A DNA stretch of 64,000 bases from Streptomyces brevispora. Its GTDB lineage: Bacteria; Actinomycetota; Actinomycetes; Streptomycetales; Streptomycetaceae. Positions 41,933 to 49,541 of the stretch are shown in pieces. A program made the translations under genes and the position numbers. Location of the stretch: the NCBI RefSeq assembly GCF_007829885.1, contig NZ_VIWW01000001.1:1302001-1366000 (forward strand). Direction: 5' to 3'. The notes below the pieces were generated by a model. The model worked only from the letters and a program-made list of their open reading frames with translations. It was not told the origin of the DNA and made no database searches. Each line of letters starts with the position of its first letter. The stretch's first letter is position 1.

Positions 41933-43096
41933 TCATTCCGCGACGCTCGCGGCCAGCAGTTCCACGAAGCCCACGTCTTCCCTCGCCACCCCGAAGACCT
42001 CGGCCCGCTGCAAGGTGCGCTCGGCCCAGGCCCGGTGCGGCTTCACTTCGTTCATCTTGTTCGTGTACGCGGAACGCAGCACACCGCCGCCCACGAGCTC
42101 CGGCCGCAGGATGTCCTGCGCGTCGCTGAACTCCTCGTGACTGACCACCGACAGCGCGTGCACGGGTGCGACGTGCGACGGGTGGATGCAGGTCTTGCCG
42201 AGCAGGCCGTTGGCCCGGTCCAGCTCGATCTCCCGCAGCAGACCGTCCAGGTCGTGCTCGATCAACGCCGTCCGCAGCTCTTCGGCCCGGCCCTCCAGGA
42301 AGGGGCTGCGGCGCAGCTGTGGCTTGAACATGCGCTCCTGGAGCCGGAAGTACTCCCACACCGGTCCGGTGATCGTGAAGCCCGTGCCGTCCGCCCGGCC
42401 CAGCACATTGACGACGTCCGCGATGACGTCGCCGACGATCCGGACGTCGTACGCCGTCATGTCGGGCGCCCTGCGCAGTCCGTACGCCGAGCAGAAGTCG
42501 GTGACACCGAGCCGCAGCGCGAGGATCCGGTCCCGGTGCGAGTCGACCGTGGTGGCGATCTTCCGGAGGGCCTCCTGGCGGCTCTCCAGATGGAGCAGCT
42601 CGGGCGATTCGAGTACGGGCATGGCGAAGAGCCGCCGGCCGCCGGTGCTCTCGGCCTTGGTGAGCGCCTCCATGAATGGCACGCCACGCTCTTGTGTGAA
42701 CTTCGGAAGTACAAAACCAGACAACAACCGGGCGGAATCGCCGAGTCGGCGCACCAGGTCCGTGATCTGGTGCGGTTCCCTGACCCGGATGAAGAGCAGG
42801 GGCAGTTCGCCGCCGCGCGCATCGAGTTCGGCGAACTGTCCGACCAGGTTCTCCTCGGCGCCCGCCACCTCGGAGTCGTCGATCGAATCCTCCAGGCACA
42901 GCACCATGGAGACGACTCCGCGGCCGGCCTGCTTGATGACGTCGTCGGCAAGTCTCGGCCGGGTGGCCGGGCTGTAGAGGGTGGCTCCGAGCGCGGCCGA
43001 AAGCACCCGGGCCGGTGCGTCGGCGTCGAAGGTGCACGGCTGCTGGAAGAACAGGCCGTCCCTGACAGTGGGCGCGATATGCCCGAAATGACGCAT
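41933..43096 (-). CDS. CitE-like (HpcH/HpaI) aldolase/lyase of the Ter cluster
   Basis: 387 residues. VSMVLCLEDSIDDSEV holds the acidic metal site, FIRVREPHQI the conserved arginine, GFVLPKFT and MPVLESPELLH the barrel strands with the second acidic ligand, and GKTCIHPSHV the C-terminal signature of citrate-lyase-beta-like enzymes. In ter clusters this protein is predicted to make or break a C-C bond on the proposed metabolite. It heads a minus-strand operon with the PRTase-StiP and HAD genes; the 107-base gap after it has CGTCACC-type iterations. Confidence 0.88.
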   Translation of the reverse strand: MRHFGHIAPTVRDGLFFQQPCTFDADAPARVLSAALGATLYSPATRPRLADDVIKQAGRGVVSMVLCLEDSIDDSEVAGAEENLVGQFAELDARGGELPLLFIRVREPHQITDLVRRLGDSARLLSGFVLPKFTQERGVPFMEALTKAESTGGRRLFAMPVLESPELLHLESRQEALRKIATTVDSHRDRILALRLGVTDFCSAYGLRRAPDMTAYDVRIVGDVIADVVNVLGRADGTGFTITGPVWEYFRLQERMFKPQLRRSPFLEGRAEELRTALIEHDLDGLLREIELDRANGLLGKTCIHPSHVAPVHALSVVSHEEFSDAQDILRPELVGGGVLRSAYTNKMNEVKPHRAWAERTLQRAEVFGVAREDVGFVELLAASVAE

Positions 43097-43272
43097 GCGA
43101 TTCCCCCCGTACTACCTGCCCGATCGGACAACGTGTGGCCGGTAATAGTACGTACGGACGGGTGTCGGCAGTTCCCTGGCCACATGAATTCCGGGTAACT
43201 CGTCCATTTCGCGACGGTTCCATACGGTGCGGAGGGAGCGCTTCCGCCATGACGCCGAGACATCGCTTGTGA

Positions 43273-43293
43273 CCCCCGCGTTGTCCGCGGGGG
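43273..43293. promoter_or_regulatory. Hairpin/operator candidate between divergent Ter genes
   Basis: An 8-bp perfect inverted repeat (CCCCCGCG-TTGTC-CGCGGGGG) lies 24 bases before the plus-strand TerD-like start, in the region shared with the minus-strand aldolase gene. Confidence 0.4.
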
Positions 43294-43316
43294 AGCCAGC
43301 AGGCAGGATGACCGCC

Positions 43317-44153
43317 ATGACGCACGCGATGGTGAAAGGTTCGAACGTCCCACTCGACGCCATGGCCGTACGGGCCGTACTGCGCTGGACCCCGGGCGCC
43401 GGGGTCCCCGACGTAGACGCCTCGGCCCTGCTTCTCGGCTCCGGCGGCCGTGTGCGCTCGGACGAGGACTTCGTCTTCTACAACCAGCCCCGTCACCCCT
43501 CCGGCCTGGTACGACGGCTGCCGAAGCGGAGCCTCGGCGAGGGGCTGACGGACACCATCGAGGCCGACCTGAACGCGCTCGACCCCTCGGTCGACCAGGT
43601 GGTCATCGCCGCGTCCTCCGACGGAGCCGCCTTCGAGCATGTGCGCGATCTGTGCATCATGCTCTTCGACGCGGCGACGACGGGCGGCGAGCCGCTCGCC
43701 GTATTCGACGTGCGGCCGGAGACCGGCGAGGAGACCGCGATCATCTGCGGCGAGCTGTACCGGCGCGGCGATGGCTGGAAGTTCCGGGCCGTGGGGCAGG
43801 GCTACCCGACCGGACTGGTCGGTCTCGCGACCGCGTTCGGCATCTCGGTCGACGAGGCGGAGGCCGCGGCCGAGCCCGCTCCGACGCCGCTGCCACCCGC
43901 TCCCGCGTTCCCGCCCGCTCCGGCCCTCGGGCCGGACGCGCAGCTCACGGTGCAGCACCAGCAGCCCGCGTACGGCTATCCGCAGCCCACCGCGGCCGCT
44001 CCCGCACCGGCTCCGCAGCCCGCCTACGGCTACCCCCAGCCGGCCTCCGCGCAGCCCGCGTACGGCTATCCGCAGCCCGCGGCGGCGGCAGCGTACGCGC
44101 CGGACCCGAATTTCGTCCTGCCGCCGCAGGGGCCGCAGTTCATACGGCCCTGA
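43317..44153 (+). CDS. TerD-domain protein with Pro/Tyr repeat tail
   Basis: 278 residues. Residues about 1-175 are a TerD domain: [71 protein letters not shown]. The acidic calcium loop of canonical TerD ([13 protein letters not shown]) is replaced by [16 protein letters not shown], so metal binding should differ. The tail has three PAYGYPQP units among Ala/Pro-rich linkers, a likely extended interaction region. ATG 43317 is preferred to 43308 on spacing. Confidence 0.88.
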   Translation: MTHAMVKGSNVPLDAMAVRAVLRWTPGAGVPDVDASALLLGSGGRVRSDEDFVFYNQPRHPSGLVRRLPKRSLGEGLTDTIEADLNALDPSVDQVVIAASSDGAAFEHVRDLCIMLFDAATTGGEPLAVFDVRPETGEETAIICGELYRRGDGWKFRAVGQGYPTGLVGLATAFGISVDEAEAAAEPAPTPLPPAPAFPPAPALGPDAQLTVQHQQPAYGYPQPTAAAPAPAPQPAYGYPQPASAQPAYGYPQPAAAAAYAPDPNFVLPPQGPQFIRP

Positions 44154-44190
44154 CCTCCCTGCGCGCCGCGTCCCCGACGCTCGGTGTCCG

Positions 44191-44925
44191 CTAAGCGCGG
44201 GACTTGTAGCCGCGCCCCCACTGCATGCCGTAGCCGTACAGCCGGTCCAGCTCCGACTGGAAGCCGTACACGAATTTCACCTCGCGCCGCACGATCAGTT
44301 CGTCCTTGACGTTCTCCACCGTGAACACGGCGCACGAGCGGGCCTGCGGGGCCCGTTCGTCCAGTTCGATCTCGATGCGCGGCCCGTTGCCCGGGTAGAG
44401 CGTCACCTTGGCGTGCGTACGGTCGAAGGCCGGCGTCTGGTCGTAGATGTAGACGAAGAACAGCAGCCGCTTGATCTGGTCGCGCTGGTCGAGGTTGACG
44501 TAGACCGTCTCCCCGGACGGCGCCCCGAAGCGGTCGTCCCCGCTGAGCCTGATGTACGGCGGCCCGTTCAGATCGCCGATCAGGTTGCCCAGCGGCTGCA
44601 CCACGCCCTTGGTGCCGTCCGCCAGCTCGTACATGCAGCCCAGGTCCAGGTCCACGTTGACCATGCCCTGGGTGTGCGCCTGGACCACCTCGGGCTTGAA
44701 GAGCTTGAACGGCCGCAGCAGCCGGCTGCTCTGCTGTGTCCTGCCCCCGATGTCCGAGGTGCGCATCCGCCAGGAGAGGTTGACGCGGAGATTGCCGGTC
44801 AGCGCGCCCTGTTTGGTCAGCGAGACCGTGGCGTGCCGCCTGGAGAGCACGATGGAGTTGGTGGCCGCGCTGCCCGACTCGAAGTGTGATTCCCGCCCCG
44901 GCCACAGACTGTCCCAGAACGCCAT
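44191..44925 (-). CDS. TerA-like / TerD-superfamily protein
   Basis: 244 residues. MVNVDLDLGCMYELADGTKG, IRLSGDDRFGAPSGETVYVN, LLFFVYIYDQTPAFDRTHAK and ARSCAVFTVENVKDELIVRR follow the TerA-type branch of the TerD fold, with an acidic SGDDR loop in the metal position. An N-terminal extension (MAFWDSLWPGRESHF) precedes it. It is convergent with the TerD-like gene, 37 bases between stops, and in the same direction as the DUF475 gene upstream. Confidence 0.8.
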   Translation of the reverse strand: MAFWDSLWPGRESHFESGSAATNSIVLSRRHATVSLTKQGALTGNLRVNLSWRMRTSDIGGRTQQSSRLLRPFKLFKPEVVQAHTQGMVNVDLDLGCMYELADGTKGVVQPLGNLIGDLNGPPYIRLSGDDRFGAPSGETVYVNLDQRDQIKRLLFFVYIYDQTPAFDRTHAKVTLYPGNGPRIEIELDERAPQARSCAVFTVENVKDELIVRREVKFVYGFQSELDRLYGYGMQWGRGYKSRA

Positions 44926-45094
44926 CCCCAACCCCCACACATATCGGCTCGCGCCTGTTGGCCCCGCACTCGTCGCATGCGGCACATACGACGCACGCAC
45001 CACTGCGGGGCGGCTCCGGGCCGGGTCCGGGTGTTCCCGGAATCCTTCACCGTACGAGCCGCCCCGCAGAGAGCGTTCCTCATTCCCTACCGGA

Positions 45095-46240
45095 TCACAC
45101 CCCGGCGGAGACTTCCGACGTGGAACCGTCGCCCCCACCGCCGCCGCCTTCGGCCTCCAGCGCCTTGTTGCGCCGGACCGACGACCAGAACGACCAGGCG
45201 ATCAGGACGACTCCGACGAGACCGGTGATGATCTCGTTGATCTCGTACTGGATCGTGACGAGCAGGATGACAGCCAGCGCGCCGATCGCGTAGTGCGCGC
45301 CGTGCTCCAGGTAGACGTAGTCGTCCAGGGTGCCCTGGCGGACCAGGTAGACCGTGAGCGAACGGACGTACATGGCACCGATACCGAGGCCCAGCGCCAT
45401 CAGCACGATCTCGTTGGTGATGGCGAAGGCGCCGATCACGCCGTCGAACGAGAAGGACGCGTCGAGCACTTCCAGGTAGAGGAACATGAAGAACGCGGCC
45501 TTGCCGGAGAGTACGAGGGCGGAGACCTTCGTGCCGGTCCGCTTGGCCTCTTCCTCCGCTTCGTGCTCCCGTTCCTCCTCCTCTTCGAGCTTGTTCTCGA
45601 AGTAGCCGGAGAAGCCGCCGACGATGAGGTACGTGATCAGACCCGCGATACCCGCGAGCAGGACCGTCTCCGCCTTGTCCGCGTGTCCGCCGTGCTGATG
45701 CGCCTGGGTCGCGAATGTCATGGACGAGACCATCAGGACGATCAGGGCGATGCAGACCGACAGCATGTCGACCTTGCCGAGCTTCGCGAGCGGGCGCTCG
45801 ATCCAGCGCAGCCACTGGATGTCACGGTCCTCGAAAATGAAGTCAAGGAAGATCATCAGCAGGAACATGCCACCGAAGGAGGCAATCGCCGGGTGGGCGT
45901 CCGTGACCAGTTCCTTGTAGCGGTCCGGGTCGTTGAACGAAAGATCGATCGCCTCGATCGGTCCCAGCTTGGCGGTGACGGCCACGATGACGACGGGGAA
46001 CACCAGCCGCATGCCGAAGACCGCGATGAGTACACCGATCGTGAGGAAGATCTTCTGCCAGAAGGCACTCATCTTCTTCAGGATTCCGGCGTTGACCACC
46101 GCGTTGTCGAAGGACAGCGAGATCTCCAGGACGGAAAGGATCGCGACCACGCCGAGGGCTTGCCACCCCCCGTAGATCAGGGCTGCGACCAGGCCGAGCG
46201 CGGTAATCGCGAACGACCAGCCGAAGGTTTTCAGAAGCAC
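45095..46240 (-). CDS. DUF475 (TerC-related) integral membrane protein
   Basis: 381 residues, about eight to nine membrane helices. EISLSFDNAVVNAGIL and SFSFDGVIGAFAITNEI are the two acidic TerC/DUF475 motifs, with DFIFEDRD between. A strongly acidic, probably helical insert (EEEEEREHEAEEEAKR) and a His-rich stretch (QAHQHGGHADK) lie in the middle, and a Gly/Ser tail ends the protein. The family is thought to be the membrane partner of TerD proteins in metal-ion homeostasis. GTG 46240 has GGGG upstream. Confidence 0.9.
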   Translation of the reverse strand: MLLKTFGWSFAITALGLVAALIYGGWQALGVVAILSVLEISLSFDNAVVNAGILKKMSAFWQKIFLTIGVLIAVFGMRLVFPVVIVAVTAKLGPIEAIDLSFNDPDRYKELVTDAHPAIASFGGMFLLMIFLDFIFEDRDIQWLRWIERPLAKLGKVDMLSVCIALIVLMVSSMTFATQAHQHGGHADKAETVLLAGIAGLITYLIVGGFSGYFENKLEEEEEREHEAEEEAKRTGTKVSALVLSGKAAFFMFLYLEVLDASFSFDGVIGAFAITNEIVLMALGLGIGAMYVRSLTVYLVRQGTLDDYVYLEHGAHYAIGALAVILLVTIQYEINEIITGLVGVVLIAWSFWSSVRRNKALEAEGGGGGGDGSTSEVSAGV

Positions 46241-46310
46241 TGGCTACCCCATCATTTATGTAACGGGTCTCCCCCGGTGTGCACGGGGCTCCCCCGCGCC
46301 TGGCGCGGCT

Positions 46311-46886
46311 TTACGAAACGTTGACCCCGAAGTCTAGAGCGATGCCCCGCAGTCCCGACGCGTACCCCTGCCCCACTGCACGGAACTTCCACTCGCCGCC
46401 ATAGCGGTAGAGCTCACCGAAGATCATCGCGGTCTCCGTCGAGGCGTCCTCGCTCAGGTCGTAACGCGCGAGTTCCTGGCCGTCGGCCTGGTTCACCACC
46501 CGGATGAACGCGTTGCTGACCTGGCCGAATGTCTGCCCGCGATTGTCGGCCTCGTGGATCGAGACCGGAAATACGATCTTGTCGCAATGGGCCGGCACCT
46601 GCGTGAGGTTCACGATGACCGACTCGTCGTCGCCCTCGCCCTCACCCGTGAGGTTGTCGCCGGTGTGCTCCACGGAGCCGTCCGGGCTCGTGAGGTTGTT
46701 GTAGAACACGAACCATTCGTCGCCGAGTACCCGGCCCGACTGGCACAGCAGCGCGCTGGCGTCGAGGTCGAAGTCGGCCCCCGTGGTGGATCGTGCGTCC
46801 CAGCCGAGCCCGACCAGCACCTGGGTGAGATTGGGTGCGGCCTTGGAGAGGGAGACGTTGCCTCCCTTGGCGAGTGTGACGCCCAT
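46311..46886 (-). CDS. TerD family stress protein, paralogue 1
   Basis: 191 residues: [47 protein letters not shown] and [12 protein letters not shown] (calcium loop), [35 protein letters not shown]. All canonical acidic ligands are present, so it should bind calcium. GGGGAGG lies 8 bases before ATG 46886. Its stop is 70 bases before the DUF475 start, so the two may form a transcript. Confidence 0.94.
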   Translation of the reverse strand: MGVTLAKGGNVSLSKAAPNLTQVLVGLGWDARSTTGADFDLDASALLCQSGRVLGDEWFVFYNNLTSPDGSVEHTGDNLTGEGEGDDESVIVNLTQVPAHCDKIVFPVSIHEADNRGQTFGQVSNAFIRVVNQADGQELARYDLSEDASTETAMIFGELYRYGGEWKFRAVGQGYASGLRGIALDFGVNVS

Positions 46887-46920
46887 GGTGTGTCCTCCCC
46901 GAGTCTGTGAACCGTCTGCT

Positions 46921-46977
46921 GAACCGGCTGAACCGGCTGTTGAACCGGCTGAACCGGCTGTTGAACCGGCTGATCCG
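46921..46977. repeat. 21-bp tandem repeat upstream of TerD paralogue 1
   Basis: GAACCGGCTGAACCGGCTGTT occurs twice in full (46921-46941, 46942-46962) and once in part. Each unit holds two GAACCGGCT boxes. Confidence 0.85.
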
Positions 46978-47081
46978 ATTGAACCGATCAAACCGATGCG
47001 CCGTCTGCGGAACGGACGGAATCGTCCGGTGAACCGCGACGGAGCCGCTCTTCCGCTGCTCCTCGGCACGTCCGCCGAGCG

Positions 47082-47114
47082 CGTCCGGCGCCGCACGAGG
47101 TGCGGCGCCGGACG
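47082..47114. terminator. Hairpin, 15-bp perfect stem
   Basis: Arms 47082-47096 and 47100-47114, loop GAG. Second of two stacked hairpins downstream of TerD paralogue 2. Confidence 0.88.
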
Positions 47115-47144
47115 GGACACACTGGTGCCTGACCGGGGCCGCGC

Positions 47145-47178
47145 CCAGGACCGGCCGACGATCGCCGGCCGGTCCTGG
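47145..47178. terminator. Hairpin, 12-bp perfect stem
   Basis: Arms 47145-47156 and 47167-47178, loop of 10 bases; first hairpin after the stop of TerD paralogue 2. Confidence 0.8.
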
Positions 47179-47202
47179 ACCGCACGGCCCCGGATCGACG
47201 AT

Positions 47203-47778
47203 CTAGACGTTGACGCCGAAGTCCTGCGCGATGCCGCGCAGACCCGATGCGTAGCCCTGACCGATGGCACGGAACTTCCACTCCGCACCGTTGCGGTACA
47301 GCTCGCCGAAGACCATGGCGGTCTCCGTCGAGGCGTCCTCGCTCAGGTCGTAGCGTGCGAGCTCGCTGTTGTCGGCCTGGTTGACCACGCGGATGTACGC
47401 GTTGCGAACCTGGCCGAAGCTCTGCTGGCGCGACTCGGCCTCGTAGATCGAGACCGGGAAGACGATCTTGTCGACGTCGGCCGGGACACCGGCGAGGTTC
47501 ACCTTGATGACCTCGTCGTCGCCCTCGCCCTCACCGGTGAGGTTGTCACCCGTGTGCTCGACGGAACCGTCGGGGCTCTTGAGGTTGTTGAAGAAGACGA
47601 AGTTGCCGTCGTTGCCGACCTTGCCCCCGGCGTTCGTCAGCAGGGCGCTGGCGTCGAGGTCGAAATCTCCGCCGGTGGTGGTACGAGCGTCCCAGCCCAG
47701 ACCCACGACGACCGCGGTCAGGTTGGGCGCGGCCTTGGTCAGCGAGACGTTGCCGCCCTTGCTGAGGCTGACTCCCAC
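47203..47778 (-). CDS. TerD family stress protein, paralogue 2
   Basis: 191 residues, the same length as paralogue 1 and very similar: [77 protein letters not shown]. The calcium loop is intact. GTG 47778 with GGGAGGACTC upstream is preferred over ATG codons 12 and 21 bases earlier, because it matches the paralogue's start. The pair arose by duplication. Confidence 0.94.
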   Translation of the reverse strand: MGVSLSKGGNVSLTKAAPNLTAVVVGLGWDARTTTGGDFDLDASALLTNAGGKVGNDGNFVFFNNLKSPDGSVEHTGDNLTGEGEGDDEVIKVNLAGVPADVDKIVFPVSIYEAESRQQSFGQVRNAYIRVVNQADNSELARYDLSEDASTETAMVFGELYRNGAEWKFRAIGQGYASGLRGIAQDFGVNV

Positions 47779-47928
47779 GAGTCCTCCCATTGGTTTCATT
47801 GGGGGCCGGCCGGTGCCGGCGCCTCCACGTTGCGTTGGCATCGGATCAACGAGTGGATCCTAGTGACCGGTTCCCGGCCAAAACAGGCTTTTGGCCGGGG
47901 GTCGCCGGGAGATCCCCCGGATCACGGG

Positions 47929-48387
47929 TCAGAGCGAGCCGAGCGCCTTGATGTAGTCGTTCAGGTCGCGCGCGTCGGGCAGCCCGTTGACGACGGTCCA
48001 GCGCACCACGCCCTCCTTGTCGATGACGAAGGTGCCGCGCACGGCGCAGCCCTTCTCCTCGTCGAAGACGCCGTACGCCCGCGAGGTCTCGCCGTGCGGC
48101 CAGAAGTCCGAGAGCAGCGGGTACTCGAGGCCTTCCTGCTCGGCGAAGACGCGCAGGGTGTGGATGGAGTCGTTGGAGACGGCGAGCAGCTGCGTGTCGT
48201 CGTTCTCGAACGTGGGCAGCTCGTCGCGCAGGGCGCAGAGCTCACCCGTGCAGACGCCGGTGAAAGCGAACGGGTAGAACAGCAGCACCACGTTCTTGGC
48301 GCCGCGAAATTCGGAGAGCTTCACGGTCCGGCCGTGATTGTCCTTCAGCTCGAAATCCGGGGCCTTGGTGCCGACCTCGATCGCCAT
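47929..48387 (-). CDS. ahpE: AhpE-like peroxiredoxin
   Basis: 152 residues. The peroxidatic site [16 protein letters not shown] has Cys46 (TxxC) and a second Cys51; [20 protein letters not shown] and [14 protein letters not shown] match mycobacterial AhpE closely as I remember it. It reduces peroxides or peroxynitrite in the cytoplasm; the electron donor is not encoded nearby. AAGGGA lies 8 bases before ATG 48387. It lies between the TerD genes and DUF3052, all on the minus strand. Confidence 0.92.
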   Translation of the reverse strand: MAIEVGTKAPDFELKDNHGRTVKLSEFRGAKNVVLLFYPFAFTGVCTGELCALRDELPTFENDDTQLLAVSNDSIHTLRVFAEQEGLEYPLLSDFWPHGETSRAYGVFDEEKGCAVRGTFVIDKEGVVRWTVVNGLPDARDLNDYIKALGSL

Positions 48388-48521
48388 GAAACGCGTCCCT
48401 TCGCTACGTCGCCGGGCTGGGCTGTCCGGGTGCCTCCCACCCTACGCAGAGGCCCCCGGTGGCCGTGCAGCACCCACGGAAGCCCACCCTGCGGGTGTCC
48501 GGCGGCGTGCCTCGGGTGTAC

Positions 48522-48559
48522 GAAGGCCCCCGGGCGGCGTGCTGCCGTCGGGGGCCTTC
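48522..48559. terminator. Terminator hairpin after the DUF3052 gene
   Basis: Arms 48522-48531 and 48550-48559 (10 bp, perfect) close over an inner GC-rich stem, 16 bases beyond the DUF3052 stop. Confidence 0.82.
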
Positions 48560-48574
48560 AGGGGCGAGTGCGGT

Positions 48575-49012
48575 TCAGCGCTTGGCTTTGGCCGCCTTCG
48601 GTGTGGCCAGACGGCTGCCTGTCCAGTCCTTGCCCGCACTGATGCTCTTGGTCTGGGCAAGGCCGGCTGTCTGGGCAGCCTCGTTGATGTCGCTCGGCTC
48701 GACGTATCCGTCACGGCCGGTCTTCGGCGTCATCAGCCAGACCGTACCGCCGTCCTCGAGCAGACCAATGGCATCCACCAGCGCGTCCGTAAGGTCGCCG
48801 TCCTCGTCACGGAACCAGAGCAGGACGACGTCAGCGACGTCGTCGTAGTCCTCATCGACGAGTTCCTGGCCGATAGTGGCCTCAATGCCCTCACGGAGCT
48901 CCAGCTCGACGTCTTCGTCGTAGCCGATCTCCTGGACCACCTGTCCGGGCTCGAACCCCAGGCGTGCTGCCGGGTTGGTCCGCTCCTCCGCGTGGTCCGC
49001 GGTCGCGCTCAC
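48575..49012 (-). CDS. DUF3052 family protein
   Basis: 145 residues: LGFEPGQVVQEIGYDEDVEL, DEDYDDVADVVLLWFRDEDG, LTDALVDAIGLLEDGGTVWL and a basic C-terminus (TPKAAKAKR). This is the DUF3052 family (acidic, helical, unknown function), which in actinomycetes is regularly divergent from aceE. GTG 49012 has a strong AGGAGG 6 bases upstream; the ATG 18 bases earlier lacks one. Confidence 0.92.
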   Translation of the reverse strand: MSATADHAEERTNPAARLGFEPGQVVQEIGYDEDVELELREGIEATIGQELVDEDYDDVADVVLLWFRDEDGDLTDALVDAIGLLEDGGTVWLMTPKTGRDGYVEPSDINEAAQTAGLAQTKSISAGKDWTGSRLATPKAAKAKR

Positions 49013-49541
49013 GGGTTGCCTCCTGATCATGTTTCGGAAAATGCTTCAGCCACGCGCGTACGCGGGGCGTTGGCCGTAGTCCACACGGGCGCGGCGGATC
49101 GCGCAAGTACCCAGCGCATGAGACCGCCTAAACGGTGACGTTTCGTACCACGTCGCCGTACTGTCGGCGGCCCTTCGCAGGAGCCTGTGCTGCCGTCCAC
49201 ACCCTTTACGTCCTTGAACAGCTTATGCCGTTTCGGTCCGGCAATCGGAGTCGAGCAGCCTTTGGGAACACTTGGACGCCTTGGGCGTATGGTTGCGGTT
49301 TCGCCCGACCCATCCTGCCCGACGCGTCTTCCCGACGCGTCACGCCTCCCCGATACCCGCTCCGCCGCGGCCCATCCGGATCTTCGGGACCCGGTGTCCC
49401 GGATGCCGCCGGTTACCTTTCGGTAGAGATGACGTTTGCGCCCTCGCGGTACACGATGGGCTGGCGTACGTGTACACACCCCGGGGGCGTGACACCCTCA
49501 ACCAGGCCCCGTAGCGCAGCACCGAACAGCGAAGGAACAGC
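49013..49541. other. Long divergent control region between DUF3052 and aceE
   Basis: 529 bases without a gene. It must hold both promoters. A direct repeat CCCGACGCGTC(T/A) lies at about 49318-49342. The gap is long for this window, so more than one regulator site or a long aceE leader is likely. Confidence 0.5.

Larger units (their letters stand above)
46887..47202. other. Intergenic region between TerD paralogues
   Basis: 316 bases holding a 21-bp direct repeat cluster (46921-46977) and two perfect hairpins (47082-47114, 47145-47178). The repeat cluster lies just upstream of the paralogue-1 RBS and could be its control region. Confidence 0.6.
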
